DNA from: Pseudacidovorax intermedius
Lineage (GTDB): Bacteria > Pseudomonadota > Gammaproteobacteria > Burkholderiales > Burkholderiaceae_C
Direction of reading: 5' to 3'
DNA length: 64,000 nt
NCBI RefSeq assembly: GCF_003350475.1
Contig: NZ_QQAV01000009.1
Coordinates: 186,001 to 250,000 of the forward strand
A program made the position numbers and the translations under genes. Under the pieces are notes generated by a model. The model saw only the letters and a list, made by a program, of their open reading frames with translations. It made no database searches and was not told the origin of the DNA. Shown here in pieces: positions 53,923 through 64,000 of this stretch (positions are counted from its first letter, which is position 1; the number at the start of each line of letters is the position of its first letter).

Positions 53923-54789
53923 TCACCCGAAGCGCAGTGCCATCACGCCGCCGACCACCACGGCGGTGCCGAGGGCGCGCTGCAGGCCGAAGCGCTCCCG
54001 CAGCCACAGCGTGCCAATGAGCGCGGCGAAAAGCACCGAGGTCTCGCGCAGTGCCGCCACCACCGCCACGGGCGCCCGCGTCATGGCCCAGAGCGCGATG
54101 CCATAGCTGGCCAGCGAGGCCGCCGTGCCCAGCCACGCCACACCCAGGCGGCCACGCATGTAGGCGATAGCATCACGCCGCCCTTGCGGGCCGCGCCGCC
54201 ACAGCACCAGCAGCATGAAGGGCAGGCCGTCGAAGACGAAGAGCAGGGCGACGTAGGCGGCGGCGTTGCCGCTGGCCCGCACGCCGAGGCCGTCGATCAC
54301 GGTGTAGAGCGCGATGATGCAGGCGTTGGCCAGCGCGAAGCCCAGGGCCTTACCGCGGTGCCCGGACGTGTGCAGATGACCGGGTGACAGGCCGAGCGTG
54401 AGCACACCCACGCAGATGCCGGCCACACCGAACCATGCGAATACCGAGAGACGCTCGCCCATCACGGCAAGGCTGCTGAGGGCCACCAGCAGTGGCGCAC
54501 TGCCGCGCATCACCGGATAGGCCAACCCCAGGTCGCCGTGCTTGTACGCGCCGGCCAGGGCCACGTAGTAGCCCACATGGATCACCACCGAGGCGGCCAG
54601 ATAGGGCCACGAAGCGGCGGCAGGCAGGCCGGTGAAGGCCAGGATGGGCAGCGCGATAAACAGTCCAAGACTGTGGATCAGCGCCGTGTCCAGCGACTTG
54701 TCCGACGCCGACTTGATGAGTGCATTCCAGCTGGCATGGAGCACGGCGCCGAACAGCACGGCCAGCGCGACGGGGCCCGTCAGCGTCAT
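53923..54789 (-). CDS. EamA/DMT-family transporter
   Basis: A 288-residue drug/metabolite transporter with ten hydrophobic segments and two EamA repeats. The first ends around SLAVMGERLSVFAWFGVAGI; the second around VLFAALIGTLWLRERFGLQR, the usual ExRL-type loop. Its start overlaps the stop of the PhnZ-like gene by 4 bases, so it belongs to the minus-strand gntR-phnZ-like-eamA operon next to the phosphonate genes. It may move a phosphonate or a breakdown product, but direction and substrate are unknown. Confidence 0.85.
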   Translation of the reverse strand: MTLTGPVALAVLFGAVLHASWNALIKSASDKSLDTALIHSLGLFIALPILAFTGLPAAASWPYLAASVVIHVGYYVALAGAYKHGDLGLAYPVMRGSAPLLVALSSLAVMGERLSVFAWFGVAGICVGVLTLGLSPGHLHTSGHRGKALGFALANACIIALYTVIDGLGVRASGNAAAYVALLFVFDGLPFMLLVLWRRGPQGRRDAIAYMRGRLGVAWLGTAASLASYGIALWAMTRAPVAVVAALRETSVLFAALIGTLWLRERFGLQRALGTAVVVGGVMALRFG

Positions 54790-55340
54790 GCGCCTGGGGC
54801 CAGCATACAGCGACGCGCGCGCGCCAGATAGTGCGGCAGGTCGGGAGTGGCGAGGTCGGCCTGCTTGGCCGTGTCGTCCCACAGCCGCAGGCGGACCGCC
54901 TCCTGGGCGTGCGGGCGCTGCATGAAGCGCATGGCTTCTTCGTCGCTGAATACCCCGCCCTGTAGAACCAGGCTGCGCTTGGAGTCGTCCGAGAGCGCGG
55001 CCCAGTAGTCCGGACGGGTCGCGCACAGATAACGCTTGGCATCGACATGCCAGGCAATGGCGTCAAGGACGCGGTCCGGAAAGAGCCCGCGCAGGAAGGG
55101 CAGGGCATGGAACTGGTGCCGGTCGTCGATGCCGCGCAGCGTCGGCGTCTCGCCCTGGTCATTGAGCAGATGGCCGATGTCGTGCAGCAGCGCGGCCGTG
55201 ACGAGCGCGTCGTCGGCACCTTCCTGCTCGGCCAGGCAGGCGCTCTGCAACGCATGTTCCAACTGGGTCACGGGTTCGCCGCTGTACTGCTCGGCGCCGC
55301 GGCGCGCGAAGAGGTTCTCGATGTCGTGCAGGGTCAGCAT
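54786..55340 (-). CDS. PhnZ-like HD-domain phosphonate oxygenase
   Basis: A 184-residue HD-domain protein of the phosphonate-associated group. PhnZ is a mixed-valence di-iron oxygenase that cleaves the C-P bond of 2-amino-1-hydroxyethylphosphonate to glycine and phosphate. Residues expected to bind iron are visible: H29 (in QLEHALQ), H53-D54 (in LLHDIGHLL), H75 or H78, and H98 (in IAWHVDAK). Y19 and E22 occupy the positions of the substrate-gating Tyr and Glu of PhnZ as I remember them. The hydroxylase PhnY, which normally makes the substrate, is not in the window. It lies 8 bases after the GntR gene and overlaps eamA by 4. Confidence 0.82.
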   Translation of the reverse strand: MLTLHDIENLFARRGAEQYSGEPVTQLEHALQSACLAEQEGADDALVTAALLHDIGHLLNDQGETPTLRGIDDRHQFHALPFLRGLFPDRVLDAIAWHVDAKRYLCATRPDYWAALSDDSKRSLVLQGGVFSDEEAMRFMQRPHAQEAVRLRLWDDTAKQADLATPDLPHYLARARRCMLAPGA

Positions 55341-55348
55341 GGCGGGCC

Positions 55349-56086
55349 TCAGGGCGTGGCGAGCGAGGCAGCGCCGCTGCCCGTGGTCGAGCCGCGCTGC
55401 TTTTCCCAGTTCAGCCGCGTGCGCTCGCGGCTGTTCATGACGTGCTGGTACATGGCCTGGCCCGCCGCCTCCGGGTCACCGGAGGCGATGGCCTTGAGGA
55501 TGGCGCGATGCTCGCGCGAGTAGACGGCCATCGATTCGTCGGTGAGGTTCTGCCGGCGGAACAGCGACAGCTCGTTCACCAGCTTGCGGTAGGTGGCGAC
55601 CAGCTTGGCGTTGCCGGCCAGCTCCAGCAGGCGGTCATGGAAGGCGAGGTTGAAGCGGTGGTAGTCCTTGGCATCGCCCGCTTTCACCGCCTGGTCCATG
55701 GCCTCGACCAGCTGCCGCAGTTCGCGCACCTGGGCCGGGGCGGCCGTCTCGGCCAGCTTGCGGCCCACATAGAGGTCCATCACGGCACGCACCTCGAAGA
55801 TCTCCAGCGCTTCCTCGATGGGGACGTCGCGCACGAAGACGCCGCGGTTCTTCTCGGTGCGCACCAGACCGCCTTCCTCCAGCATGCGGAAGGCCTCGCG
55901 CACCGGCCCGCGCGAGACGCCCAACTGGTCGGCCAGCGTGGCCTCGGTGAGCTTGGCGCCGGGGCCGAGCTCACCATCCAGGATCATGCGTTCGATCTCG
56001 GCCTGCACCACATTCGCCAGCGAATGGCACTGAAGCTGTGCGATGACGGGATGGGAAGAGACCTTCTTGGCAGGGGCGGCAGGCAT
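55349..56086 (-). CDS. GntR/FCD-family regulator of phosphonate utilisation
   Basis: A 245-residue regulator. The winged helix is GPGAKLTEATLADQLGVSRGPVREAFRMLEEGGLV; the FCD effector domain covers ~95-225 (EALEIFEVRAVMDLYVGRKL, YHRFNLAFHDRLLELAGNAK, YSREHRAILKAIASGD). FCD domains bind small carboxylates or similar ligands via a metal. Its position, divergent from the phosphonate transporter and heading the PhnZ-like operon, makes it the likely local repressor or activator. Candidate operators lie in the 158-base gap. The assignment to phosphonate control is contextual plus family resemblance. Confidence 0.88.
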   Translation of the reverse strand: MPAAPAKKVSSHPVIAQLQCHSLANVVQAEIERMILDGELGPGAKLTEATLADQLGVSRGPVREAFRMLEEGGLVRTEKNRGVFVRDVPIEEALEIFEVRAVMDLYVGRKLAETAAPAQVRELRQLVEAMDQAVKAGDAKDYHRFNLAFHDRLLELAGNAKLVATYRKLVNELSLFRRQNLTDESMAVYSREHRAILKAIASGDPEAAGQAMYQHVMNSRERTRLNWEKQRGSTTGSGAASLATP

Positions 56087-56109
56087 GGCGCGATGGTAGG
56101 TTCGAGAGC

Positions 56110-56145
56110 GTAGATTGTCTACGATCTACAAAGAACAATAGACAA
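56110..56145. promoter_or_regulatory. candidate GntR operators between the divergent phosphonate operons
   Basis: Two overlapping inverted repeats: GTAGAT-N8-ATCTAC (56110-56129) and TTGTCTA-N17-TAGACAA (56115-56121 with 56139-56145). TTGTCTACGA inside them fits the GntR/FadR-type TNGT-N-ACNA pattern. They lie 24 bases before the regulator start and ~100 bases before the transporter operon. Confidence 0.6.
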
Positions 56146-56244
56146 AGAGGTGGAGCAGGCCCCGATTTTGCTTGGCGACCGTGTCACGAAGATGTCGTTT
56201 CGCGGCGGCACATTCGCCCGGTCATTTCATCGAGGAGCCTGCCC

Positions 56245-57282
56245 ATGCACTTTTCCGTCAAGACCATTGCCATCGCCCTCATCGGCCTGGCCGCCACCGG
56301 CGCGGCCTTCGCGCAGAAGACCCAGTTGACGGTCTACACCGCGCTGGAGACCGACCAGCTCAAGGCCTACCAGAGTGCCTTCAACAAGGTCGAGCCCGAC
56401 ATCGAGATCAAGTGGGTGCGCGACTCCACCGGTGTGATCACCGCCAAGCTGCTGGCCGAGAAGGCCAATCCACAGGCCGACGTGGTGTGGGGCGTGGCCG
56501 CCTCCAGCATGGCGCTGTTCGACAAGCAGGGCATGCTCGAGCCCTATGCACCGCTGAATCTGGATGCGGTCATGCCGCAGTACCGCGACAAGAAGAACCC
56601 GCCCGCCTGGGTCGGCATGGACGTGTTCGGTGCCGTCGTGTGCTTCAACACGGTCGAGGCCAAGAAGAAGAACATCCCCATCCCCACCACCTGGAAGGAC
56701 CTCACCAAGCCCGAGTACAAGGGCCAAGTGGTGATGCCCAACCCCGCCTCGTCGGGCACCGGCTACTTCGACGTCGCGGCCTGGCTGCAACTGTGGGGCG
56801 ACGACGCGGGCAAGGGCGGTGGCTGGAAGTACATGGACGCGCTGCACGAGAACATCGCGCAGTACACGCACTCCGGCTCCAAGCCTTGCAACATGGCGGC
56901 CTCCGGCGAGTACGTGGCGGGCATCTCCTTCGAATACCGCGGCTACACCAACAAGGCCAAGGGTGCGCCCATCGAGCTGGTGTTCCCCAAGGAGGGCCTG
57001 GGCTGGGACCTGGAGGCCGTCGGCATCTACAAAGGCACCAAGAAGCTGGACGCTGCCAAGAAGCTGGCGAACTGGGCGACGTCGAAGGACGCCATGCTGC
57101 TCTATGGCAAGAACTTCGCCGTGACCGCCCAGCCGGGCGTGGCCCCCAAGCTGGCGGGCATTCCCGACGACTACGAGGCCCGCCTGATCAAAATGGACTT
57201 CGAGAAGTCGGCCACCAACCGCGAGCGCACCCTGGCCGAGTGGACGCGCCGCTACGACGCCAAGAGCGAGGCGAAGAAGTGA
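56245..57282 (+). CDS. phnS: 2-aminoethylphosphonate ABC transporter, substrate-binding protein
   Basis: A 345-residue periplasmic binding protein. The signal peptide is [20 protein letters not shown] (cut after FAQ or AFA). The mature part ([53 protein letters not shown]) belongs to the type 2 iron(III)/phosphonate binding-protein class. The ABC partners immediately downstream match the putative 2-aminoethylphosphonate system, so this ligand is likely. Its stop overlaps the ATPase start by one base (TGATG). Confidence 0.88.
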   Translation: MHFSVKTIAIALIGLAATGAAFAQKTQLTVYTALETDQLKAYQSAFNKVEPDIEIKWVRDSTGVITAKLLAEKANPQADVVWGVAASSMALFDKQGMLEPYAPLNLDAVMPQYRDKKNPPAWVGMDVFGAVVCFNTVEAKKKNIPIPTTWKDLTKPEYKGQVVMPNPASSGTGYFDVAAWLQLWGDDAGKGGGWKYMDALHENIAQYTHSGSKPCNMAASGEYVAGISFEYRGYTNKAKGAPIELVFPKEGLGWDLEAVGIYKGTKKLDAAKKLANWATSKDAMLLYGKNFAVTAQPGVAPKLAGIPDDYEARLIKMDFEKSATNRERTLAEWTRRYDAKSEAKK

Positions 57283-58448
57283 TGAACGCGCCGGCGCGTG
57301 CCCATGCGGCCGAACGCAGCGTGGGTGCTGCGCCGGCGCCGCTGACCCTGGTCGAAAGCGTGCCCCAACCCGACTACCTGCGGCTGCAAGGCGTGCACAA
57401 GCGCTTCGGCAGCTTCACGGCGCTGGAGTCCATCGACCTGACCATTCCGCAGGGTGAGCTGGTGTGTTTCCTCGGTCCCTCGGGCTGCGGCAAGACCACT
57501 TTGCTGCGCATCATTGCGGGGCTGGAAGTGCAGACGGGTGGCCAGCTTTGGCAGAGCGGCACCGACATCTCGCGCCTGCCGCCTGCACAGCGCGACTACG
57601 GCATCGTCTTCCAGTCCTATGCGCTCTTTCCCAACCTGAGCATCGCGGACAACGTGGCCTACGGGCTGGTCAACCAGCGGCGCCCGCGCAAGGACATCGC
57701 CGCGCGTGTCGATGAGCTGCTGCAGCTCGTGGGCCTGCCCGGCAGCGGCGGCAAGTATCCGGCGCAGATGTCGGGCGGCCAGCAGCAACGGGTGGCGCTG
57801 GCGCGCGCACTGGCCGCCTCGCCGGGCCTGCTGCTGCTGGACGAGCCGCTGTCGGCGCTCGACGCCATCGTGCGGGTGCACCTGCGCAACGAGATCCGTG
57901 CGCTGCAGCGGCGGCTGGGCGTCACCACCATCATGGTGACGCACGACCAGGAAGAGGCCCTGTCCATCGCCGACCGCATCGTGGTGATGAACCACGGCGT
58001 GATCGAGCAGGTGGGCACGCCGCTGCAGGTGTATCGCGAGCCCGCGACGCCCTTCGTGGCCGAGTTCGTCGGCAAGGTCAACCGGCTGCCCGCCGTGGCT
58101 GAGGGCGGGCGCTGGTTCCAATGCGGCGACCGGCGCTGGCAGGTCGAGCCCGGCCATGGGGCGGAGTACCGCGCGGGCCGCGAGGTGATGCTCTACCTGC
58201 GTCCGGAAGACCGCGCGATGACCGGCTTCGACGCCGACCACCCGGGCCTGTGCACGGGCACGGTGGCGCACATCGAGTTCCTGGGTGGCAACTGCCTGGC
58301 CGAGCTGGTGGTGGAGGGGCTGCCCGAGCCGCTGCAGCTGCAGTTCTCGCTCAACCAGATGGACGAGTTCGGCGTGCAGCAGGGCCGTCGGTTGCGCTTC
58401 GCGCTGCGGCTGGACCGGCTGCGCGCCTTCCCCGCGACGGAGGCCTGA
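57282..58448 (+). CDS. phnT: 2-aminoethylphosphonate ABC transporter, ATP-binding protein
   Basis: A 388-residue ABC ATPase. Walker A is [15 protein letters not shown]; the Q loop is [13 protein letters not shown]; the signature is [15 protein letters not shown]; Walker B is [13 protein letters not shown]; the H loop is [12 protein letters not shown]. The C-terminal ~110 residues form a TOBE-type regulatory domain ([10 protein letters not shown]). It has a ~30-residue N-terminal extension before [11 protein letters not shown]. The start codon overlaps the binding-protein stop. The permease follows 2 bases after its stop. Confidence 0.92.
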   Translation: MNAPARAHAAERSVGAAPAPLTLVESVPQPDYLRLQGVHKRFGSFTALESIDLTIPQGELVCFLGPSGCGKTTLLRIIAGLEVQTGGQLWQSGTDISRLPPAQRDYGIVFQSYALFPNLSIADNVAYGLVNQRRPRKDIAARVDELLQLVGLPGSGGKYPAQMSGGQQQRVALARALAASPGLLLLDEPLSALDAIVRVHLRNEIRALQRRLGVTTIMVTHDQEEALSIADRIVVMNHGVIEQVGTPLQVYREPATPFVAEFVGKVNRLPAVAEGGRWFQCGDRRWQVEPGHGAEYRAGREVMLYLRPEDRAMTGFDADHPGLCTGTVAHIEFLGGNCLAELVVEGLPEPLQLQFSLNQMDEFGVQQGRRLRFALRLDRLRAFPATEA

Positions 58449-58450
58449 GC

Positions 58451-60151
<1,701 letters not shown>

Positions 60152-60170
60152 GCCAAAGGGATTCCCACGA

Positions 60171-61304
60171 ATGAGCAACACCCATTTCGACCTGATCGTG
60201 GTCGGTGCCGGCATCGTCGGCCTGGCGCATGCATACACCGCCGCGCGGCGCGGCCTCAATGTCTGCGTGATCGAGAAGGACGCCGCCTGCGTCGGTGCGT
60301 CCATCCGCAACTTCGGCTTCGTGACCGTGACCGGACAGGGCGCCGGCGACACCTGGCGCCGCGCCCGACGCGCACGCGAGGTGTGGGGCGAGGTGGCGCC
60401 GCAGGCGGGCGTCGAGGTGGTTCACCAGGGCCTGTACCTCACGGCCTTCCGCGACAAGGCGCTGGCGGTGCTGGAGCAGTTCATGGACACCGAGATGGCC
60501 GAAGGCTGCGAACTGCTGGACGTGGCCGAGGCCGCGCAGCGCGCACCGACGTTGCGGCTGGACGGGCCCGAAGGCCCGGCCCGTGCGGTCCTCTACAGCC
60601 CGCATGAGGCGCGTGTGGAGTCGCGCACCGCCATCGGCCTGCTGGCGGCCTGGCTGGCCGAGGCGCATGGCGTGGTCTTCCGCTTCAGCGAACAGGTGCT
60701 GGAGGTGGCGACGCCGCGCGTGCGCACCGCCCGCGCCACGCTGCATGCGGAGCGCGTGGTCGCCTGCACCAACATCGAACTGAACGGCCTGTTTGCCGAG
60801 CGGCTGGCGCCGCATCGCCTGCAGCTGTGTCAGTTGCACATGCTGCGTGTTCAGCCGCCCAAGGGCTTCAAGCTGCCCGGCTCGGTCATGGCCGACCTGA
60901 GCCTGGTGCGCTACCACGGCTACAGCAAGCTGCCGGCGGCGCAGGCGCTGCGGGCCCAACTGGAGGCGGAGGAGGGCGGGTCGCTGGCCCACGGCATCCA
61001 CCTGATCGTGGTGCAGAGCGCCGACGGCTCGCTGGTGGTGGGGGACTCCCACCACTACGGCCCGGTGCTCGAACCCTTCGCCGACACGCAGGTCGACGCG
61101 CTGATGCTGCGTCACATGCAGCAGGCGCTGCACCTGCCCGACTACACCGTCACCCAGCGCTGGGTGGGCACCTATCCCTCGTCGCCCGACACCGACTGCC
61201 TGATCGACGCGCCGGACGACGCCACCCGGCTGGTGATCGTCACCAGCGGCACCGGCGCCAGCACGGCCTTCGGCATCGCCGAAGAAGTCTTCGCCGGCTG
61301 GTAG
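60171..61304 (+). CDS. FAD-dependent oxidoreductase associated with phosphonate degradation
   Basis: A 377-residue DAO-type flavoprotein. The dinucleotide fold is FDLIVVGAGIVGLAHAYTAA (GxGxxG), then VIEKDAACVGASIRNFGFV, which matches the phosphonate-linked subfamily I know as TIGR03364. The C-terminal FAD-contacting region is VTSGTGASTAFGIAEEV. Amine oxidation of 2-aminoethylphosphonate or an N-alkyl derivative to phosphonoacetaldehyde would feed the next gene, phnX, and replace the missing transaminase PhnW. This is inference from context. It is located 20 bases before phnX. Confidence 0.85.
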   Translation: MSNTHFDLIVVGAGIVGLAHAYTAARRGLNVCVIEKDAACVGASIRNFGFVTVTGQGAGDTWRRARRAREVWGEVAPQAGVEVVHQGLYLTAFRDKALAVLEQFMDTEMAEGCELLDVAEAAQRAPTLRLDGPEGPARAVLYSPHEARVESRTAIGLLAAWLAEAHGVVFRFSEQVLEVATPRVRTARATLHAERVVACTNIELNGLFAERLAPHRLQLCQLHMLRVQPPKGFKLPGSVMADLSLVRYHGYSKLPAAQALRAQLEAEEGGSLAHGIHLIVVQSADGSLVVGDSHHYGPVLEPFADTQVDALMLRHMQQALHLPDYTVTQRWVGTYPSSPDTDCLIDAPDDATRLVIVTSGTGASTAFGIAEEVFAGW

Positions 61305-61324
61305 GTCGACCCACCGCTTATCCC

Positions 61325-62143
61325 ATGACTGACCAGCAAAAACTCCAGGCCGTCGTCTTCGACTGGGCCGGCACCATCATCGACTTCGGCTCCTGCGCGC
61401 CGATGGGCGCCTTCGTGCGTCTGTTCGAGCGCTACGGCATCGACCTCAGCATCTCCGAGGCGCGCGGGCCCATGGGCGTGGCCAAGTGGGACCACATTCA
61501 TGCGCTCAGCCAGTTGCCACGCGTGGCAGCACAATGGGAGGCGCGCTTCGGCCGCGGCTTCACGCGGGCCGACATCGACGAGCTCTACGAGGTGTTCACG
61601 CCGATGAACGCTGCCGTGGTGCCCGACTTCTGCGACTTCATCCCGGGCGCGCTCGACACCGTGGCCGCCGTGCGTGCGCGTGGCCTGCGTATTGGCTCCA
61701 CCACCGGCTACAACCGGCCGATCATGGAGGTGGTGACGCCCATCGCCGCCAAGGGCGGCTACGTGCCGGACAACCTCGTGTGCGCGGGCGACCTGGCGGC
61801 CGGCCGGCCTTCGCCCTTGATGATGTACCGCTGCTTCGCCGACCTCGGCGTGTGGCCGGCCCATACGGTGGTCAAGGTGGACGACACCGGTGTCGGCGTG
61901 CAGGAGGGCCTGAATGCCGGCACCTGGGCCGTGGGGCTGGCGATCAGCGGCAATGCGGCGGGCCTGACGCTGGCCGAGTGGCAGGCGCTCGATGCCGCAG
62001 GCCAGGCGCAGGTGCGTGCCCGCGCGACGGCGGAACTGAAGAGCGCCGGGGCGCACTACGTGATCGACAGCGTGGCGGACCTGATGCCGGTGCTGGACGA
62101 CATCGAAGCGCGGCTGGCGCGCGGCGAATGGCCGTCAGCCTGA
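61325..62143 (+). CDS. phnX: phosphonoacetaldehyde hydrolase PhnX
   Basis: A 272-residue HAD-superfamily phosphonatase that cleaves the C-P bond of phosphonoacetaldehyde to acetaldehyde and phosphate. The HAD nucleophile is D13 in AVVFDWAGTIIDFG. The Schiff-base lysine that forms the imine is K54 in GPMGVAKWDHIHAL, which distinguishes PhnX from other HAD enzymes. STTGYNRPIM and VKVDDTGVGVQEGLNAG complete the active site. ATG 61325 begins the domain cleanly. It ends the phosphonate operon; the ybaN gene converges 88 bases away. Confidence 0.96.
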   Translation: MTDQQKLQAVVFDWAGTIIDFGSCAPMGAFVRLFERYGIDLSISEARGPMGVAKWDHIHALSQLPRVAAQWEARFGRGFTRADIDELYEVFTPMNAAVVPDFCDFIPGALDTVAAVRARGLRIGSTTGYNRPIMEVVTPIAAKGGYVPDNLVCAGDLAAGRPSPLMMYRCFADLGVWPAHTVVKVDDTGVGVQEGLNAGTWAVGLAISGNAAGLTLAEWQALDAAGQAQVRARATAELKSAGAHYVIDSVADLMPVLDDIEARLARGEWPSA

Positions 62144-62231
62144 ACGCCTGCCGGCGCGCGACGGGAGCCTGGCGTGATGCCGCTGAGGCCATCCGCGCCG
62201 ATGCCGCCTGGCCGGAGCCGCGATCCGAGTC

Positions 62232-62657
62232 TCACGGCTCCGGCCGCCGCCACAGCCAGATCAGCACGCAGGCCATGGCGCCGATTCCTGCTGCGGCCCC
62301 CCAGCGGGAGGGCGACAGCCAGATCAGCACGACGGCGCACACGGTCATGGCCGCTGCCGCGCTGCGCTTGGCCCGTCGGCTGACGCGGCCACCCGCACGC
62401 CAGTTCAAGATCAACGGCCCAAAGAGCGGGTGCCTTTCGAGCCAGCCCGCGAGCCTCGGCGAACTGCGGGCGGCCGCCCAGGCGGCAAGCAGAACGAAGG
62501 GCGTGGTGGGCAGGCCCGGCAGGACGACACCGGCCACGGCCAGCACCAACGCCACCACGGCCAGAGCCATCATCAGCCAGCGCGCCGGGCCGCGCAGGCG
62601 GCGGGGTGCCGCGTCCTGCGGCTGAACGGCGGGCGTTGGGGGCGGCGTGGGCTCCAC
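62232..62657 (-). CDS. YbaN/DUF454 family membrane protein
   Basis: A 141-residue small inner-membrane protein. After a Pro-rich N-terminus there are hydrophobic segments at ~25-45 (WLMMALAVVALVLAVAGVVL) and near the C-terminus (AAMTVCAVVLIWLS, AAAGIGAMACVLIWLW). The family signature is LPGLPTTPFVLLAAWAAARS followed by HPLFGPLILNWRAGGRVSRR. Function unknown. It lies 5 bases after the DNA ligase gene on the minus strand, so it is probably in the same transcript. Confidence 0.9.
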   Translation of the reverse strand: MEPTPPPTPAVQPQDAAPRRLRGPARWLMMALAVVALVLAVAGVVLPGLPTTPFVLLAAWAAARSSPRLAGWLERHPLFGPLILNWRAGGRVSRRAKRSAAAAMTVCAVVLIWLSPSRWGAAAGIGAMACVLIWLWRRPEP

Positions 62658-62662
62658 GTGAC

Positions 62663-63508
62663 TCAGCGATCCGTGCGCACGCGCATGAAGCGCGCGAAGC
62701 GTGGAACGCCCTGTGCCGTGAGCCCGTTGTAGCGGTAGGTGACCGTGCTGCCCACAGGCGGCGGATCGTCGCGCTGTGCATCGGTGAATCCGCCGCCCAG
62801 TTTGAACACCACGCCTTCGGGTGTGCGCACCTGCAGCGCGCCCATCCGGCCGGCATGCCGGCCCTGGCCCGGCAGGTGCGCGAGCACCACCGCCTCGGCA
62901 TCGTCGTAGGGCTTGACCTTGAGCAGATCCGCGCTGCGGCCCGCGCCATAGAGCGAACTGCCCCGGTGCAGCATCAGTCCTTCGCCGCCAGCCCGCACTG
63001 TGGCGTCGAGCTGTCGCCTGAGCGCCTCGGCCGTGGTGGCGCGTTCCTGCCGCACGGGCTCGAGCCAGGGGATGGCCTTGATCGGAAGCAGCCGCTGCAG
63101 CACCTGCAGTCGATGGTCGAAGTCACCGGATTCTGCGGGCAGGTCGAAGGCCATGAAGCGCATGGCGCGCCAGGCCGCATCGTCGGGCGCCTGGCTGCGC
63201 ACCGTGCCCGAGGCATGCTCGAAGCGCCCGCGGCCGGCCCAGAGCTCGCCATCCATGGGTTGCTGCGGCCAGCCTGCCGTGAACCAGGCCGGCGCGGCGA
63301 TGCGCTCGCCGCCGCGCGTCCACAAGGCCTGCCCGTCCCAGAAGCCGCGCACGCCGTCGTACTTCTCGCTGACCCAGTAGCCGTCCAGCGGCATGCCCGG
63401 GCGCCAGACTTCCGCCAGCATGAGGGCAGGCTGCGCGGCCCATGCTGGCGCGCTCAGCGCAAACGAAAACGCCGCCAGCAGAAGACCGCGACGGCGCATG
63501 TTCATCAC
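62663..63508 (-). CDS. exported ATP-dependent DNA ligase (LigE type)
   Basis: A 281-residue minimal ATP-dependent DNA ligase. The signal peptide is RGLLLAAFSFALSAPAWAAQ, probably cut after AWA. The adenylated lysine is K49 in YWVSEKYDGVRGFWDG. Downstream are MDGELWAGRGRF (motif III), GGEGLMLHRG (motif IV) and DLLKVKPYDDAEAVV (motif V). A C-terminal OB-fold follows; no other domain is present. Periplasmic ligases of this type are thought to seal incoming DNA in competent bacteria. It lies in a fabI-ligase-ybaN run, 19 bases after fabI. Confidence 0.9.
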   Translation of the reverse strand: MMNMRRRGLLLAAFSFALSAPAWAAQPALMLAEVWRPGMPLDGYWVSEKYDGVRGFWDGQALWTRGGERIAAPAWFTAGWPQQPMDGELWAGRGRFEHASGTVRSQAPDDAAWRAMRFMAFDLPAESGDFDHRLQVLQRLLPIKAIPWLEPVRQERATTAEALRRQLDATVRAGGEGLMLHRGSSLYGAGRSADLLKVKPYDDAEAVVLAHLPGQGRHAGRMGALQVRTPEGVVFKLGGGFTDAQRDDPPPVGSTVTYRYNGLTAQGVPRFARFMRVRTDR

Positions 63509-63527
63509 AAGAGAAAGGGATAGTGGC

Positions 63528-64000
63528 TCAGCCTTCGGACGGCTCGTCGATGCCGCCGACCACGTTGCTGAAGCCGCCGTCCACGTAGGTGATCTCGGCC
63601 GTCACGCCACCGGCCAGGTCGGACAGCAGGAAGGCGGCCACATTGCCCACGTCGTCGATGGTCACGTTGCGGCGGATGGGCGAGACGGCCGCCACGGCGG
63701 GCAGCAGCTTGCCGAATCCCTTGATGCCGCTGGCCGCCAGCGTCTTGATGGGGCCGGCGCTGATGCCGTTGACGCGTACGCCTTTGGGGCCCAGCGAGCC
63801 GGCCAGGTAGCGTACCGAGGCTTCCAGGCTGGCCTTGGCCAGGCCCATCGTGTTGTAGTTGGGCACCACACGCACGGCGCCCAGGTAGGTCAGCGTGAGC
63901 AGCGCCGCCTGGTCGTTGAGGTAGGGCAGGGCGGCCTTGGCCATGGCCGGGAAGCTGTAGGCGCTGATGTCGTGCGCGATCTTGAACGCTTCGCGCGACA
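63528..64000 (-). CDS. fabI: enoyl-[acyl-carrier-protein] reductase FabI, 5'-truncated by the window edge
   Basis: The C-terminal ~157 residues of a short-chain dehydrogenase-type enoyl-ACP reductase, the last step of each fatty-acid elongation cycle. The catalytic YxxxxxxK motif is seen as a tyrosine in [17 protein letters not shown], with the lysine seven residues on. [20 protein letters not shown] and [20 protein letters not shown] with [10 protein letters not shown] are typical of FabI. The coding frame continues beyond 64000, where [16 protein letters not shown] is still in frame. It precedes the ligase and ybaN genes. Confidence 0.96.
   Translation of the reverse strand, partial: SREAFKIAHDISAYSFPAMAKAALPYLNDQAALLTLTYLGAVRVVPNYNTMGLAKASLEASVRYLAGSLGPKGVRVNGISAGPIKTLAASGIKGFGKLLPAVAAVSPIRRNVTIDDVGNVAAFLLSDLAGGVTAEITYVDGGFSNVVGGIDEPSEG

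Overview
The window is GC-rich chromosomal DNA of a betaproteobacterium. The best fit is Burkholderiales, family Comamonadaceae (Acidovorax/Variovorax/Xylophilus-like). This rests on gene content and order (yhbY|rlmE-ftsH-folP-glmM, exbB-exbD-lpxK-trm112-kdsB-adk, iscRSUA-hscBA-fdx, glnA-ntrB-ntrC) and on the look of the proteins; no database was searched. Coding density is high. I see no insertion sequence, prophage, CRISPR array or rRNA. Two tRNAs (Val-CAC, Ser-GGA) are present. Genes at both edges are cut (Kdo hydroxylase at the left, fabI at the right).

Layout. 1-7932: Kdo hydroxylase, a glycosyltransferase-like gene and yhbY, then rlmE, ftsH, folP, glmM, a MOSC protein and a GNAT. 8052-12100 (minus): an acyl-CoA operon with a crotonase-fold protein, a Crp-like regulator, an APH-like kinase and an acyl-CoA dehydrogenase. 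12314-17872: FimV-like membrane protein, MFS exporter, D-2-hydroxyacid dehydrogenase, a small unknown gene and lexA. 17950-25035: asparaginase, adk, kdsB, trm112-like, lpxK, exbD, exbB, xseA and sodB. 25164-35154: aromatic aminotransferase, uvrB, the complete isc operon, dnaQ and tRNA-Val. 35307-43053: a PAS-GAF-GGDEF protein, CsbD-like, DUF192, an rsuA-type pseudouridine synthase, a beta-propeller, a polysaccharide deacetylase, a di-iron hydroxylase, an EI24 protein and a CinA/MoaB-like protein. 43205-50023: glnA, a small exported protein, ntrB, ntrC, exonuclease III, two small unknown genes and tRNA-Ser. 50039-53877: paraslipin, NfeD and an Arg/Lys/Orn decarboxylase. 53923-62143: a phosphonate (2-aminoethylphosphonate) uptake and degradation island. 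62232-64000: YbaN, an exported ATP-dependent DNA ligase and fabI.

Functional themes are envelope and LPS synthesis (lpxK, kdsB, Kdo hydroxylase, glmM, fabI), Fe-S cluster assembly, nitrogen control, SOS/DNA repair (lexA, uvrB, xseA, exonuclease III), acyl-CoA catabolism and phosphonate catabolism.

Most useful observations: a complete intrinsic-terminator hairpin inside the first codons of folP; another terminator splitting the isc operon between iscA and hscB; tandem LexA boxes shared by lexA and an asparaginase gene; a consensus DnaA box plus a near match between exbB and xseA; a kinase/dehydrogenase pair matching the two halves of ACAD10/11; a phosphonate island with phnX but without phnW or phnY, carrying a PhnZ-like HD enzyme and a FAD oxidoreductase instead; and a 17-nt sequence repeated behind two terminators. 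I found nothing that I would call a wholly new multi-gene system; most of the window is core genome.
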